DNA of 64,000 nt. Origin: an uncultured Prevotellaceae bacterium (GTDB lineage Bacteria > Bacteroidota > Bacteroidia > Bacteroidales > Bacteroidaceae). The translations under genes and the position numbers were made by a program. Of this stretch, positions 35,987 to 45,347 are shown piece by piece; within the stretch, counting starts at the first letter, position 1; every line of letters begins with the position of its first letter. Under the pieces are notes generated by a model. That model had not been told where the DNA came from and did no database searches. It worked only from the letters and a program-made list of their open reading frames with translations. The DNA lies in NCBI GenBank assembly GCA_900318775.1, contig ONLY01000022.1:16942-80941 (forward strand), given 5' to 3'.

Positions 35987-36002
35987 AAAATCACGTGGAA
36001 CA
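35987..36002. promoter_or_regulatory. parS-like half-site
   Basis: TCACGTGGAACA (35991-36002) matches the right part of the parS consensus TGTTTCACGTGAAACA with one change, but the left arm is replaced by an A-run. A second partial ATGTGGAACA lies at 35970-35979. Both are just upstream of parA. Confidence 0.4.
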
Positions 36003-36158
36003 TTATCAGCTTTTCACTTTTTTTGTCTTCACCTCATACCCACCATCCACCTTATTTCACATCTACAATCCAACTTATCCCGCACCCACCATCGTAAATG
36101 CTATTACCCTTGTATCACAATTACAACTACAGGTGCGCTACTCCAGACTTTTACACGT

Positions 36159-36273
36159 GGCTTACTCTATCACTACATGATGGCTTACCCTATCACGACA
36201 TGACGGCTTGCCCAGTCACGGTATGGAGGCTTGCTCGGCCCTTACGATATGGCTTATCAGATCACGTCATGAT
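36159..36273. repeat. Degenerate 23-bp tandem repeat near parAB
   Basis: Five units start GGCTTA/GGCTTG at 36159, 36182, 36205, 36228 and 36251, an exact 23-base period. The first two units differ at four positions; later ones are more diverged (core GGCTTACCCTATCACGACAT). Weaker traces continue on both sides. It lies in an ~800-base stretch between parA and the tRNAs that otherwise holds only the parA promoter and the parS-like site. I see nothing in 36300-36600. Confidence 0.75.
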
Positions 36274-36617
36274 GTATTGCCGTATAGCTACACAATATGC
36301 TGCCGCATCACACATCTTCGTATAACCAGTAATTGACGGGAACTCATCTCTCGGCCATCCATCAATTATTCACACTCAGCACTAACCCACTTTCAACAGA
36401 CCAAACCATCAAGGCACAGCCATCTTGTCATATCAAATGAGGGAGGGGAAACGGTCTACACAAGTGTTATTCCCCAACAATAAGAAGATCCTTTTATATT
36501 CTGAAATCTTAATTGCCCAATCAACAACCTTTTTAATCATCTGGACATGACACATTAAGTACATTTTAAGGCGATAGCCTTATTCAAAGACAGGGCACCC
36601 TACCTATGAAACAAAAA

Positions 36618-36650
36618 AAAGAGGAGAAAGATTGATTCTTTCTCCTCTTT
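36618..36650 (-). terminator. Intrinsic terminator of the tRNA-Pro/tRNA-Val transcript
   Basis: A perfect 14-bp stem (36618-36631 with 36637-36650) is followed on the minus strand by a run of Us (plus-strand A-run 36613-36620). It lies directly after tRNA-Val. Confidence 0.85.
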
Positions 36651-36651
36651 G

Positions 36652-36726
36652 TGGGCGCTGACGGATTCGAACCGCCGACCCTCTGCTTGTAAGGCAGACG
36701 CTCTGAACCAGCTGAGCTAAGCGCCC
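36652..36726 (-). tRNA. tRNA-Val (anticodon TAC)
   Basis: The minus strand starts GGGCGCTTAGCTCAGCTGG, with anticodon loop CTTACAA and 3' end AGCGCCC plus A. All four stems pair. CCA is not encoded. Confidence 0.95.
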
Positions 36727-36730
36727 TTGT

Positions 36731-36806
36731 TGGTCGGGATGACACGACTCGAACGTGCGACCCCTTGGTCCCAAACCAAGTATACTACCAACTGTACTAC
36801 ATCCCG
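36731..36806 (-). tRNA. tRNA-Pro (anticodon TGG)
   Basis: The minus strand starts CGGGATGTAGTACAGTTGG, with anticodon loop TTTGGGA and 3' end CATCCCG-A-CCA (CCA encoded). It is four bases upstream of tRNA-Val, on one transcript. Confidence 0.95.
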
Positions 36807-36846
36807 ATTTTTTATGGTTTCAAAGTCTCTCCCCTGAAAAGCACTG

Positions 36847-36854
36847 CAAAGGTA
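36847..36854 (-). promoter_or_regulatory. -7 box for the tRNA-Pro/tRNA-Val operon
   Basis: Minus strand TACCTTTG, about 40 bases before tRNA-Pro. Confidence 0.65.
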
Positions 36855-36918
36855 CGACTTTTCTTTATTTCCACCAAACAAATGAGCGTTTTTTTATCAA
36901 CAAAAGAAAAAAAAAGAT

Positions 36919-36954
36919 GAAGGGGCGGTCTCATTTCGATGAGGCCACCCCTTC
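36919..36954 (-). terminator. Intrinsic terminator of ompA
   Basis: A 16-position stem with one mismatch (GAAGGGG..GGTCTCAT against ATGAGGCC..CCCCTTC) has a TTCG loop and a U-run from the A-run 36906-36915. It lies 21 bases after the ompA stop. Confidence 0.85.
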
Positions 36955-36975
36955 AAAAGTCTATTAAACGTCTGT

Positions 36976-38148
36976 TTACTTCAGAGTGATGATTGCACGA
37001 CGGTTAAGGTTGAATGGAGCAACATCATTTACACCACCAAGACCCTTAACTTCGATCTTCGCACGATCTACGCCGAGGTTAACGAGCTCATCAGCAACAG
37101 CCTGAGCACGAGCCTCAGAAAGTTTCTGGTTGTAAGCAGAAGAACCTGTCTTGCTATCAGCAGCACCAGTTACAACTACAGTTGCGCCTGTATTCTTTGC
37201 AGCAGTAGCAACAGCCTCAAGGTTGATGAGATCCTTCTTAGAGTTCATCTTTGAAGAGTTGATGTTGAAGAATACAGAAGTAGCAGCAGAAGCTACGTTG
37301 CTAGCAACTGGGCACTTGTGGTTAGCCCACTTAGCGAGCTCAGCACGAAGACGTGCATTCTCGTCCTGCTCAGACTTCAACTGAGAACGGAGAGCAGCGA
37401 GCTTAGAGCAAGCCTCTGCAGAAAGAGCCTCATAGTCCTCAAGAGATACAGCCTTAGACCAGCCAGTCTTGCCAAGGTTGAAAGTAACACCGAGGTCTAC
37501 ACTTGCAAGGTTGTCAGCCTGGAATGCTGCGTTTTCCTTGTCATAATATGGCATGTAGTCTTGACCAGTGAAAGCATAAGTTACATCCAGATAAACACCT
37601 ACACGCTTAGAAACCTTCCATGCAGATTCGAAGCCAAGGCCAAGAACTGGAGAATAAGTATCTCTTGCGAAATTACGGAGAACACCCATACGTGGGAAAG
37701 CAATCAAGTTCCAAACACGAGACTCATTGAAACCACAAACAAGGTTGCTGAGGTTGAACTCTGTGTCGAAGTAAACAGCAGCGAAACCACCCTTACATCC
37801 GTTAGGAGTTTCCCACACGTGATCTGCATTGCGGAAAGCGTGATGGAAAGCACCGTTCTCCCAGTTGAGTTTCAGACGAGTACCAATGCCTGGAGTAAAC
37901 CACTTGCCTACTGCAAGATCTAAGCCATAAGAACGACCATCGTGCCAGTCCTTTTTCAAGAGGCTACCGTAGCCATACACACTTGATACGTTCATGTCAA
38001 CGCCAGCCTGAACAAACCAGTTTGACCAGAAAGAATTTGTGGCCACGCTGTACTTGCTAGTTGTTGGTGTTGCAAATTCGTCGCACTGTGCATTAGCAGC
38101 AACAGTACCGAGGCCTACAAAGGCCAACGCCATCATTAACTTTTTCAT
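36976..38148 (-). CDS. OmpA-family outer membrane protein
   Basis: 390-residue protein with a signal peptide (MKKLMMALAFVGLGTVAANA-Q). It has an N-terminal beta-barrel domain of about 220 residues with many aromatic strands, a coiled linker (LAALRSQLKSEQDENARLRAEL), and a C-terminal OmpA peptidoglycan-binding domain (VFFNINSSKMNSKKDLINLE, then GAADSKTGSSAYNQKLSEARAQAV and LNRRAIITL). It would tether the outer membrane to the wall. It has its own promoter with a long leader and its own terminator; such monocistronic genes are usually highly expressed. Confidence 0.92.
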   Translation of the reverse strand: MKKLMMALAFVGLGTVAANAQCDEFATPTTSKYSVATNSFWSNWFVQAGVDMNVSSVYGYGSLLKKDWHDGRSYGLDLAVGKWFTPGIGTRLKLNWENGAFHHAFRNADHVWETPNGCKGGFAAVYFDTEFNLSNLVCGFNESRVWNLIAFPRMGVLRNFARDTYSPVLGLGFESAWKVSKRVGVYLDVTYAFTGQDYMPYYDKENAAFQADNLASVDLGVTFNLGKTGWSKAVSLEDYEALSAEACSKLAALRSQLKSEQDENARLRAELAKWANHKCPVASNVASAATSVFFNINSSKMNSKKDLINLEAVATAAKNTGATVVVTGAADSKTGSSAYNQKLSEARAQAVADELVNLGVDRAKIEVKGLGGVNDVAPFNLNRRAIITLK

Positions 38149-38287
38149 AAATACTTTATTTAATAAAAAAACAATAATTAGTTTCTAAACTTATAACCTT
38201 TACCACCTTCTTCAGATGATACACTCTAAGTATCTGTATTTATCATTAGTGCTTTCACATAACAACATAATACACTACTCTCGGGTG

Positions 38288-38295
38288 CAAAGTTA
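38288..38295 (-). promoter_or_regulatory. -7 box for ompA
   Basis: Minus strand TAACTTTG, about 140 bases before the ompA ATG, implying an unusually long 5' leader of roughly 130 bases. Confidence 0.55.
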
Positions 38296-38394
38296 CAGAT
38301 TTCGATGATTACTTCATTAAAAAAACAAAAAAAAATACAAAAAACCCCTTAACAAGCGTACGAATTAGCCATCATAGATGTATTTTTGACCAAT

Positions 38395-40302
38395 TTACAC
38401 GACATCATTGAACAATTTATCTTCAAATATTGTATACACTAATTTGCCATCAGGTGTGCGCGCCGGCGCCTTGGATGCAAACAAATCCTGCAATAAGCGC
38501 TCCATCTCTACCCCTGACAAGACTTGCCCATACACAATTGCTGCATTTTCCGCCATAGATAATGCTAAAGCTTCTTGAGCATCTTTCTTGATGGTATTCG
38601 TCTTTTCCTTGGCCGCTTCAACCATGTCATGCAACAACCCATCAATGTCCACACCTTCAACACCAGAAGGAATCCCGTTGATAGAATACGCTCCTCCACC
38701 TAGATTAGATAAATCAAAGCCCAAACTGCAAATATCATCGAGCAACTCTTCGACTATGGTCACCTCAGCCTTGTCAAATTGAACCACATTAGGAAATAGC
38801 TCCTTCTGTGACGGGCGGTTCCCAGTATTGATACACTGCATATTTTGATCAAACAGCACTCGAACATGTGCCCTGTGCTGATTAACAACCATAATTCCCT
38901 CGCCACAAGGAAAAACGATGTACCGGCCCTTATATTGAAACTTAGGCACAGATGCATCAATATTAAAAGAGGAAGCCCCATGTTCTACCACACCATCATT
39001 CCATATAGACCCCTGCAGAATACGCTCTTCAGGAATAATCTCTGATTGCCCCCCTGCAGTGTCCATATTCAATGATGATGCGACATACCCCTCTCCCTCT
39101 ATCATTTCCAAACCCACATTCGCTTCCCCTGATTTATCATACAAGCTTTCCCATCCGACAGGAACGGAAGACGCATCTCGCTCACTCTCTTTGAACGGGT
39201 TATAAGTTAGAGCCGAAAGTTTAGGCTGGCGCGGCACAGTCGTATCTATTCCCATCACAGGAATCTCAGGACGCCCTTCCACATCAAAGTCTATCATGGG
39301 GACATTACAAAAACGTCCTATCGTCTCTTTCACCGCAGCAGAAAGAACTTGCCAAATAGGCTGCTCGTTATCAAACTTAATTTCAGTCTTAGTCGGATGG
39401 ACATTTACATCCACCGCCGACGGATCCACTGAGAAATATAGAAAATATGAAACATGTTCCCCTACTGGTATCAAGCTCTCATAAGCTTTCATTACCGCAC
39501 TATGGAAATATGGATGCCGCATATATCGCCCATTGACAAAGAAATACTGATGCATTCCTTTCTTCTTGGAGGATTCTGGCTTCCCAACATATCCAGAAAT
39601 ACGCACTAAAGATGTTTCCACTTCTACAGGCAACAATTCCGAATTAATTTTCTTTCCAAATACATCTACAATTCGCTGCCGGACGGAGGCCTGTGGCAAA
39701 TGATACATTTCCACACCATTATTATATAATGAGAAGGAAACATCCGGATGTACTAATACAATCCTCTGAAACTCTGCTACGACATTGGTCAGTTCCGTTT
39801 GATTTGACTTCAAGAATCGACGTCTTGCAGGCACATTATAGAACAAATTCTGTACAGAGAAATTACTACCTGCAGGACACATAACGGGTTCCTGCTTATC
39901 AATTTTAGAGCCGGAAAGCTGAAGCATTGTTCCTAATTCATCTTCCGCTCTCCGAGTTTTCAGTTCAATTTGTGCAACCGCTGCAATACTTGCCAACGCT
40001 TCACCACGAAAGCCCATCGTTGTCAAATTAAACAAATCCGAAGCTTCATGGATTTTCGATGTAGCATGACGTTCGAAAGACAATCGTGCATCCGTTTCCG
40101 ACATCCCTTTACCATCATCTATCACCTGCACGTTCGTCTTGCCACCATCAACAACCAGCACCTTGATGGTTTGCGCATCTGCATCAATCGAATTCTCCAT
40201 CATCTCCTTCACGATGGAAGAAGGACGTTGCACCACCTCTCCTGCTGCTATTTGGTTGGCAACAGCATCTGGCAAAAGATGTATAATATCATTCACTGCC
40301 AT
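38395..40302 (-). CDS. mutL: DNA mismatch repair protein MutL
   Basis: 635-residue GHKL ATPase. N-terminal motifs are IAAGEVVQRPSSIVKEMMENSIDA, DDGKGM, RHATSKI, and TMGFRGEALASIAAV. The C-terminal dimerisation domain is present. The place of the endonuclease motif DQHA(X)2E(X)4E reads NQHRAHVRVLFDQ (about residues 474-486), so the acidic metal ligands are missing and a nicking activity is doubtful. It is the last gene of a five-gene operon starting at the PPIase gene near 45.2 kb. Confidence 0.94.
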   Translation of the reverse strand: MAVNDIIHLLPDAVANQIAAGEVVQRPSSIVKEMMENSIDADAQTIKVLVVDGGKTNVQVIDDGKGMSETDARLSFERHATSKIHEASDLFNLTTMGFRGEALASIAAVAQIELKTRRAEDELGTMLQLSGSKIDKQEPVMCPAGSNFSVQNLFYNVPARRRFLKSNQTELTNVVAEFQRIVLVHPDVSFSLYNNGVEMYHLPQASVRQRIVDVFGKKINSELLPVEVETSLVRISGYVGKPESSKKKGMHQYFFVNGRYMRHPYFHSAVMKAYESLIPVGEHVSYFLYFSVDPSAVDVNVHPTKTEIKFDNEQPIWQVLSAAVKETIGRFCNVPMIDFDVEGRPEIPVMGIDTTVPRQPKLSALTYNPFKESERDASSVPVGWESLYDKSGEANVGLEMIEGEGYVASSLNMDTAGGQSEIIPEERILQGSIWNDGVVEHGASSFNIDASVPKFQYKGRYIVFPCGEGIMVVNQHRAHVRVLFDQNMQCINTGNRPSQKELFPNVVQFDKAEVTIVEELLDDICSLGFDLSNLGGGAYSINGIPSGVEGVDIDGLLHDMVEAAKEKTNTIKKDAQEALALSMAENAAIVYGQVLSGVEMERLLQDLFASKAPARTPDGKLVYTIFEDKLFNDVV

Positions 40303-40315
40303 ATCTCCCTACACA

Positions 40316-40612
40316 TTAAAAGCCAAGACGTCCTGTCACCAAATAGCGCATCAATAGCAGCAACAGAATGATTGCTGTAATCAGAACACCATATGATACC
40401 GGCTTCCGTCCACTTTCTTTTCTGCGCTTCACGTGCTTAGTAGCCTGCACAAATTTACCACGTATATCTTCTGCCACAAACTTCTTCGGAGGAAGTAAGC
40501 CCAATTCACGTTTAGCACGCTCATCTATTTCTTTCAATTTTTCCTTTCGAGGGTCATAATAGATGTAATTGTGGTGAAAGCCTCTAGGCTTTCTAACTGA
40601 AAACATGCCCAT
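40316..40612 (-). CDS. Small membrane-anchored protein of unknown function
   Basis: 98-residue protein with a basic, Tyr-rich N-terminus (KPRGFHHNYIYYDPRKEKLKE), a charged middle, and one C-terminal transmembrane helix (GVLITAIILLLLLMRYLV). It looks like a tail-anchored inner-membrane protein. It is thirteen bases upstream of mutL and 58 after the ostA-like gene. Homologues at this spot are common in Bacteroidales, but no function is assigned. Confidence 0.75.
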   Translation of the reverse strand: MGMFSVRKPRGFHHNYIYYDPRKEKLKEIDERAKRELGLLPPKKFVAEDIRGKFVQATKHVKRRKESGRKPVSYGVLITAIILLLLLMRYLVTGRLGF

Positions 40613-40670
40613 AGCAACAGCCTTTCTTAAAGATTACACGTTGTTCCTCACATATATACCATATACGTTC

Positions 40671-42302
40671 CTACAAATTCTCCAATTTTTGCTTGGGTAC
40701 CACACGTTTAACCGTTTTCTTCAGCACCTGCTCCTTCTTTTTGGATCTCCACTCAAAAATATCATCTTTGTCCTGTGGACGTATATAATCAAACCAGGCA
40801 AATCCTGCCAAATAACGCTTGTCTTCGGGAATCCCGACAGGTGGATACATCACACCAGACGCTGTAGAGGTCCATATTTTATCCACCTTCTTATTACGCA
40901 TATAAAGATTCAGTTCTGGCGTCTCGGTATAATTCATTCCAATACGACTGCCATCGCTTTCCTCCATGAAATAAGTCACATATACATTTCCCTTCGCATT
41001 ATTGTGTTCTATTTCCCCATTGACGAAATAGCAAAACATTTCTTTTGAAGAGACTTGATTGTACGACACGGAATCCAACTGTTCGATTGTCATGGCCTGA
41101 TTGATAATATGTATCCAATCAATGGTACTGTCGTTGTTATACACCCTGATTTCCTCGCCAAACACTTGCTGCCCCTCATTCCACAAAATAGGTTGTCCAT
41201 ACAGATAAGTGCACAAATCACGCTCGTGAGAAACTAACGAATCACACACTCCTTGAATATCTCTGCGGAACATTCTCACTTTATTGTAGGCAAACAAATC
41301 GCGATAAACCGAGTCTGTCTTTTGGTTGTATGTAATCATTTTCAATGTATCGCCATGAACAAATAGCGTATCCGGACCGGAGAACTCGTAACAGACTGCA
41401 CTATCCGTTGCCAATGCCAGCCCCGTTTTATCTTCATAGCGGCAATAGTTTCCTGTCAGCATACACCGGTTTTCCACATCAAGCAGCACCACATTGCCAA
41501 AAGCCTCACTAACGCCAGTATTCTCATCACAATACAAGCTGTCACCCACGATATCGCGCATATCCTTATACACATGTGAACGGTCCAAAAGATTTGCCTG
41601 CCCCGTCTGCGTATTGTAATCGCCACGCAAGGCATACACAAACGTACTATCCGAAGATATGATATTCGTTTCCGACACTATACTAGCCACTTTCGTATCA
41701 GAATAATAATAAAGTTCATTTGTTTTCAAATTGAACTTTGGATTCTCTAATACCACATTATCCTTAAAAATCGCCTCATTCAAAGCAGGCGTGTATTGAC
41801 CGTAATCCGAGTTTAGCACATTATCTTCATCATACAGCGTACCATGCTGTGGATAAAAACCGACGCCCTCTAAACGGTCATAATCAATCACAGCTGTAAC
41901 CAATTTAGTTCCCTTATGGGTTAGCACAGCATGCCCTCGTGCATGCGCTTGCATCATGGGACCGTCATAGAGCAATGTGTCACTAATCAGCGTCAGCGTA
42001 TCACCCTGCACCATCTTCACATGTCCATACGCATTGAAAGTGTTCTCATCCTTGTAGAAACGCGCACTATCACAATCCAGATACATCCCATCATGATAAA
42101 GTCTCACATGCCCCACCAATACATCTGCACGCACATCATAATGGTTCTTATACAGCACATCGCTATGAATCAGTTTAACCTCCTCGCTAGACTTTCGGCG
42201 CGGTTTATCTTCTGGCTGCGAAGCAAAGAGAACACAAAACACGGATAGGCACATCATGCCTATCACAAATCTTTCCTTTATGTTCGTACAATTCTTTCGC
42301 AT
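40671..42302 (-). CDS. OstA/LptA-like LPS transport protein
   Basis: 543-residue exported protein. After a signal segment (KERFVIGMMCLSVFCVLFAS) come repeats of OstA-fold strands such as LVGHVRLYHDGMYLDCDSARFY, AYGHVKMVQGDTLTLISDTL, and LETNELYYYSDTK-like turns. Such proteins are taken as periplasmic bridges for LPS, in the role of LptA and part of LptD's N-domain. The ATG at 42302 is preferred; a GTG eight codons earlier is possible. It is in an operon with SurA-type chaperones, which fits outer membrane assembly. Confidence 0.85.
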   Translation of the reverse strand: MRKNCTNIKERFVIGMMCLSVFCVLFASQPEDKPRRKSSEEVKLIHSDVLYKNHYDVRADVLVGHVRLYHDGMYLDCDSARFYKDENTFNAYGHVKMVQGDTLTLISDTLLYDGPMMQAHARGHAVLTHKGTKLVTAVIDYDRLEGVGFYPQHGTLYDEDNVLNSDYGQYTPALNEAIFKDNVVLENPKFNLKTNELYYYSDTKVASIVSETNIISSDSTFVYALRGDYNTQTGQANLLDRSHVYKDMRDIVGDSLYCDENTGVSEAFGNVVLLDVENRCMLTGNYCRYEDKTGLALATDSAVCYEFSGPDTLFVHGDTLKMITYNQKTDSVYRDLFAYNKVRMFRRDIQGVCDSLVSHERDLCTYLYGQPILWNEGQQVFGEEIRVYNNDSTIDWIHIINQAMTIEQLDSVSYNQVSSKEMFCYFVNGEIEHNNAKGNVYVTYFMEESDGSRIGMNYTETPELNLYMRNKKVDKIWTSTASGVMYPPVGIPEDKRYLAGFAWFDYIRPQDKDDIFEWRSKKKEQVLKKTVKRVVPKQKLENL

Positions 42303-42363
42303 ATCATGTCCACTATTCACTTTCACCTAAAGCTGGCATTGCAACCCATCAGTCTATCAATTG

Positions 42364-43725
42364 CTACTTAATCCAACCTGGATATTTAAACTCACAATTC
42401 CGCCAATCATCATTGATATGGATGTATGTCGTCTGTTGCTTCTCACGAATCCACTTTTCCACTTTATCGGTACACAACTTATCCAAAACGACTTCTTGCA
42501 GCACCTGATAGTCATCCGCCATTGTAGCACGATGCCCGTTCACACGGCTTTTAAGCTTGACCATAGCCACCACTTCTTTACCCTTATTGTTCATCATGAT
42601 GAAAGGTTTTGAAATATCCCCTACCTTCATCCCCACAACAGCCCGAGCCACTTCTGAAGGGAGATCCTTCAACTCAAATTTTGAAGTGCCATCCTCTTCA
42701 TTTACCATCAAGCCGTAATTATTACGAGTATCTTTGTCTGCAGAAACAAGAGAAACGCATCCATCAAAAGTATATAACCCCTCTCCTATCTCTTTTGCAA
42801 TTGAATCCAAATCGTTAATACACTCCTGCAATGCTTCGCCAGAAACCCGAGGTTTGCGCAAAATATGGCGGCAATTCATTTGGTCACCACGTTTTTCTAT
42901 CAATTGAATGATATGGAAACCATATTCCGTTTCCACAATCTTTGAAATAGATTTGGGATCTGTCAAATTAAAAGCCACATTGGCAAATTCAGGCACAAGT
43001 GCACCACGTCCAGAGAAGCCGATCTCACCGCCCTTTTGCGCAGACTCTTTATCCTCCGAATACAACAAGGCCAAAGTAGAGAACTGTGCGCTGCCATTAT
43101 TTACGCGCTCTGTATAGCTACGCAACTCATCTTTCACACGATCGATTTCCTCTTGCGGAATCTTGGGATAACGGACAATAATTTGACATTCCACTTTTGT
43201 GGGGACAAAGGGGATGCTGTCTTCTGGCAAGTCCTTAAAGAAACGGCGAACCTGAGCTGGAGTCACCTTAATATTCTTCACCAAATTTCGTCTTACTTCT
43301 GACACCATCTCATCTTCCTTAATGACATTGTACAGCTGTTCGCGGAGTTGTGTCGTAGAGCGGCCGAAATACTCTTCCATTTTCTCCTTTGAACCGATAT
43401 TTTGGATAAAGAAATTGAGTCGGCTGTCCACTTTCTGAAACACATCTGCATCTGCAACCTCCACAGAGTCGATTGCCGCTTGATGAAGAAATAGTTTCTT
43501 GATGGCCAACTGCTCTGAAATCACACAATACGGATCGCCATCCCAACGCTCGCCCTGCTGCAAAGCTTCCATGCGAGCGTTTTCCACATCAGATTTCAAG
43601 ATAGCCTCATCACCGACTACCCAGACCACCTCATCTATCACATTGCTCTGTCCTTGTGCCGATGCCGTTAATGCACACACGGCAAAGAATCCTATCAAGA
43701 TATTTCGAATCATGTTCTCTTTCAT
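42364..43725 (-). CDS. SurA-like peptidylprolyl isomerase (chaperone)
   Basis: 453-residue periplasmic chaperone. The signal peptide is MIRNILIGFFAVCALTASAQ. It has a SurA N-domain (VVWVVGDEAILKSDVENARM), a parvulin domain around VECQIIVRYPKIPQEEI and SEDKESAQKGGEIGFSGRGALVPEFANVAF, and a second, degenerate parvulin-like half. It probably escorts outer membrane proteins. It sits between a second PPIase gene and the OstA-like gene. Confidence 0.9.
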   Translation of the reverse strand: MKENMIRNILIGFFAVCALTASAQGQSNVIDEVVWVVGDEAILKSDVENARMEALQQGERWDGDPYCVISEQLAIKKLFLHQAAIDSVEVADADVFQKVDSRLNFFIQNIGSKEKMEEYFGRSTTQLREQLYNVIKEDEMVSEVRRNLVKNIKVTPAQVRRFFKDLPEDSIPFVPTKVECQIIVRYPKIPQEEIDRVKDELRSYTERVNNGSAQFSTLALLYSEDKESAQKGGEIGFSGRGALVPEFANVAFNLTDPKSISKIVETEYGFHIIQLIEKRGDQMNCRHILRKPRVSGEALQECINDLDSIAKEIGEGLYTFDGCVSLVSADKDTRNNYGLMVNEEDGTSKFELKDLPSEVARAVVGMKVGDISKPFIMMNNKGKEVVAMVKLKSRVNGHRATMADDYQVLQEVVLDKLCTDKVEKWIREKQQTTYIHINDDWRNCEFKYPGWIK

Positions 43726-43744
43726 TTGAGAAGTTACTATTCCG

Positions 43745-45181
43745 CTAATGCTTATTTACCGTTTTTACTACATCATCATAGACTTCCACAGGGAACTTCT
43801 TACGCAGGCTCTCCACCCACGCCTTCTCGCAAGCATTCTGATAATCGATTGTTACCTGTCCACGTACATCCGTATACGTCCGGGGAGCCTTCGCCTTCTT
43901 GCCATACACCATCCACTCAGGATAATCTTTCTTCGCCTTCACTTCCGCTTTCTGTTTAAACACTGCTTTGTCCACATATGCATTATCGCCCTGCTTAAAT
44001 ATGCCACGCTCAACGCGCACAACTTTGACGCTATCATTATTCAAATCTGACACTAAAGTTTTGGCCCAATCAGCTTCTTCCACACCTTTCAAGAGCCTTT
44101 TCGCTTTAGCAAGCACTCCCGCATCTTTAGCATGAATCACAATGCCACAGAATCGAGGAGCATCCCATGTATAGTTCTTTTTGTTTGCATTGAAATAGGC
44201 GGCTTGACCTGCTGCATCCTGCTGCGCTTTGTCCCACACATCCTTCTTCGTCACTTCGTACATCAGTGTACCATCATAATATTCTTGTGAAAGATTCTTT
44301 TGTTCTTCATCTTTCTGGATAAGGTTCTGATGCAACTCTTCCACCAATTCTGCTCTTGTCATGCCTCGCTGCTGGGACACTGAATCCAGATAAGCATTCG
44401 CTGAAGCCTCATTCACTCCACGCTGCTCCAAAAACTTCAAGATATTGTTACGATGATATTCATAGGGTTCGAACGGATGACGATCTGTCATATAGATGAT
44501 ATGATAACCCACGGTAGATTTCACTGGTGCAGACATCTCACCTGCCTTCAAGGCGTATGCAGCCTTCTCGAAATCAGGAATCATCATCCCCTTACCAAAT
44601 TGCCCCAATGCTCCACCACGCTGAGCAGACCCTTTGTCATCACTCTTTTCACGCGCCAATTGTGCAAATCTTTCAGCCAGTTGCTCTTGAGGCACTGCTT
44701 TCAGCACACGATAGATACTATCTATCCGCTCAAGACCAGCCGCTTGCTGTTCTGCTGTTGCATCTTGACGTAACAGCACTAATATGTGACTCGCCGTCAA
44801 CAGATCTTGGCCTTCAAATCTAGCTGCTGTATTGTCATAAGTACGACGAGCCTCACGCTCAATGTAGGCTGAGTCAACAATCGTAGGGATAACCATCTGC
44901 TCTTTGTAGCTGTACAAATCCTTACGAATAGCACTCAAGGTATCCATTTTTTGGCTTTCTGCCTCAGCAACCTTCAGTTTGAAGTCCACATATAGGGGAA
45001 CGTACTCCTCTATTGTTTTCTTGTCGATGACGCCGTCAGAATTGTTCTTGTTGAATGAATATTCAAACTCACTTTTCGTAACACGTTTACCATTGATGAT
45101 CATAATCACAGGATCAACCGTCTGTGCTGCAACCGAAAGGCTCAGCATTAATGACGTCACCCAAAATGCTATCTTTTTCAT
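43745..45181 (-). CDS. Peptidylprolyl isomerase (parvulin-type, exported)
   Basis: 478-residue exported PPIase. The signal MKKIAFWVTSLMLSLSVAAQ is followed by INGKRVTKSEFEYSFNKN. The parvulin domain runs SHILVLLRQDATAEQQAAG to AQRGGALGQFGKGMMIPDFEKAAYAL and ends STVGYHIIYMTDR. A C-terminal PPIase-like part carries YFNANKKNYTWDAPRF. The start at 45181 is used since the -7 box (45215-45222) leaves only ~27 bases of leader; a longer frame from 45217 would precede the transcript start. It heads the mutL/ostA/surA operon. Confidence 0.88.
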   Translation of the reverse strand: MKKIAFWVTSLMLSLSVAAQTVDPVIMIINGKRVTKSEFEYSFNKNNSDGVIDKKTIEEYVPLYVDFKLKVAEAESQKMDTLSAIRKDLYSYKEQMVIPTIVDSAYIEREARRTYDNTAARFEGQDLLTASHILVLLRQDATAEQQAAGLERIDSIYRVLKAVPQEQLAERFAQLAREKSDDKGSAQRGGALGQFGKGMMIPDFEKAAYALKAGEMSAPVKSTVGYHIIYMTDRHPFEPYEYHRNNILKFLEQRGVNEASANAYLDSVSQQRGMTRAELVEELHQNLIQKDEEQKNLSQEYYDGTLMYEVTKKDVWDKAQQDAAGQAAYFNANKKNYTWDAPRFCGIVIHAKDAGVLAKAKRLLKGVEEADWAKTLVSDLNNDSVKVVRVERGIFKQGDNAYVDKAVFKQKAEVKAKKDYPEWMVYGKKAKAPRTYTDVRGQVTIDYQNACEKAWVESLRKKFPVEVYDDVVKTVNKH

Positions 45182-45214
45182 ATAAAAAACGTTCAATAAT
45201 CTACAAATTAGTTG

Positions 45215-45222
45215 CAAAGATA
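45215..45222 (-). promoter_or_regulatory. -7 box for the PPIase-surA-ostA-mutL operon
   Basis: Minus strand TATCTTTG, 33 bases before the ATG at 45181. Confidence 0.65.
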
Positions 45223-45347
45223 CGACTTTTTACGTATTCCGAGAATTCTCCACAAAGAAAACTCATAGTTTTAACTTTTATTGATTTCACAGGCAAGAAA
45301 TGCATAGATGGCATATCAAAAGAGATTCCTCTATACCTCAAAAAACG

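Noticed and set aside
36159..36273. Possible CRISPR array
   Set aside because: Units are directly adjacent with 23-base period and no spacers, and no cas genes are in the window.
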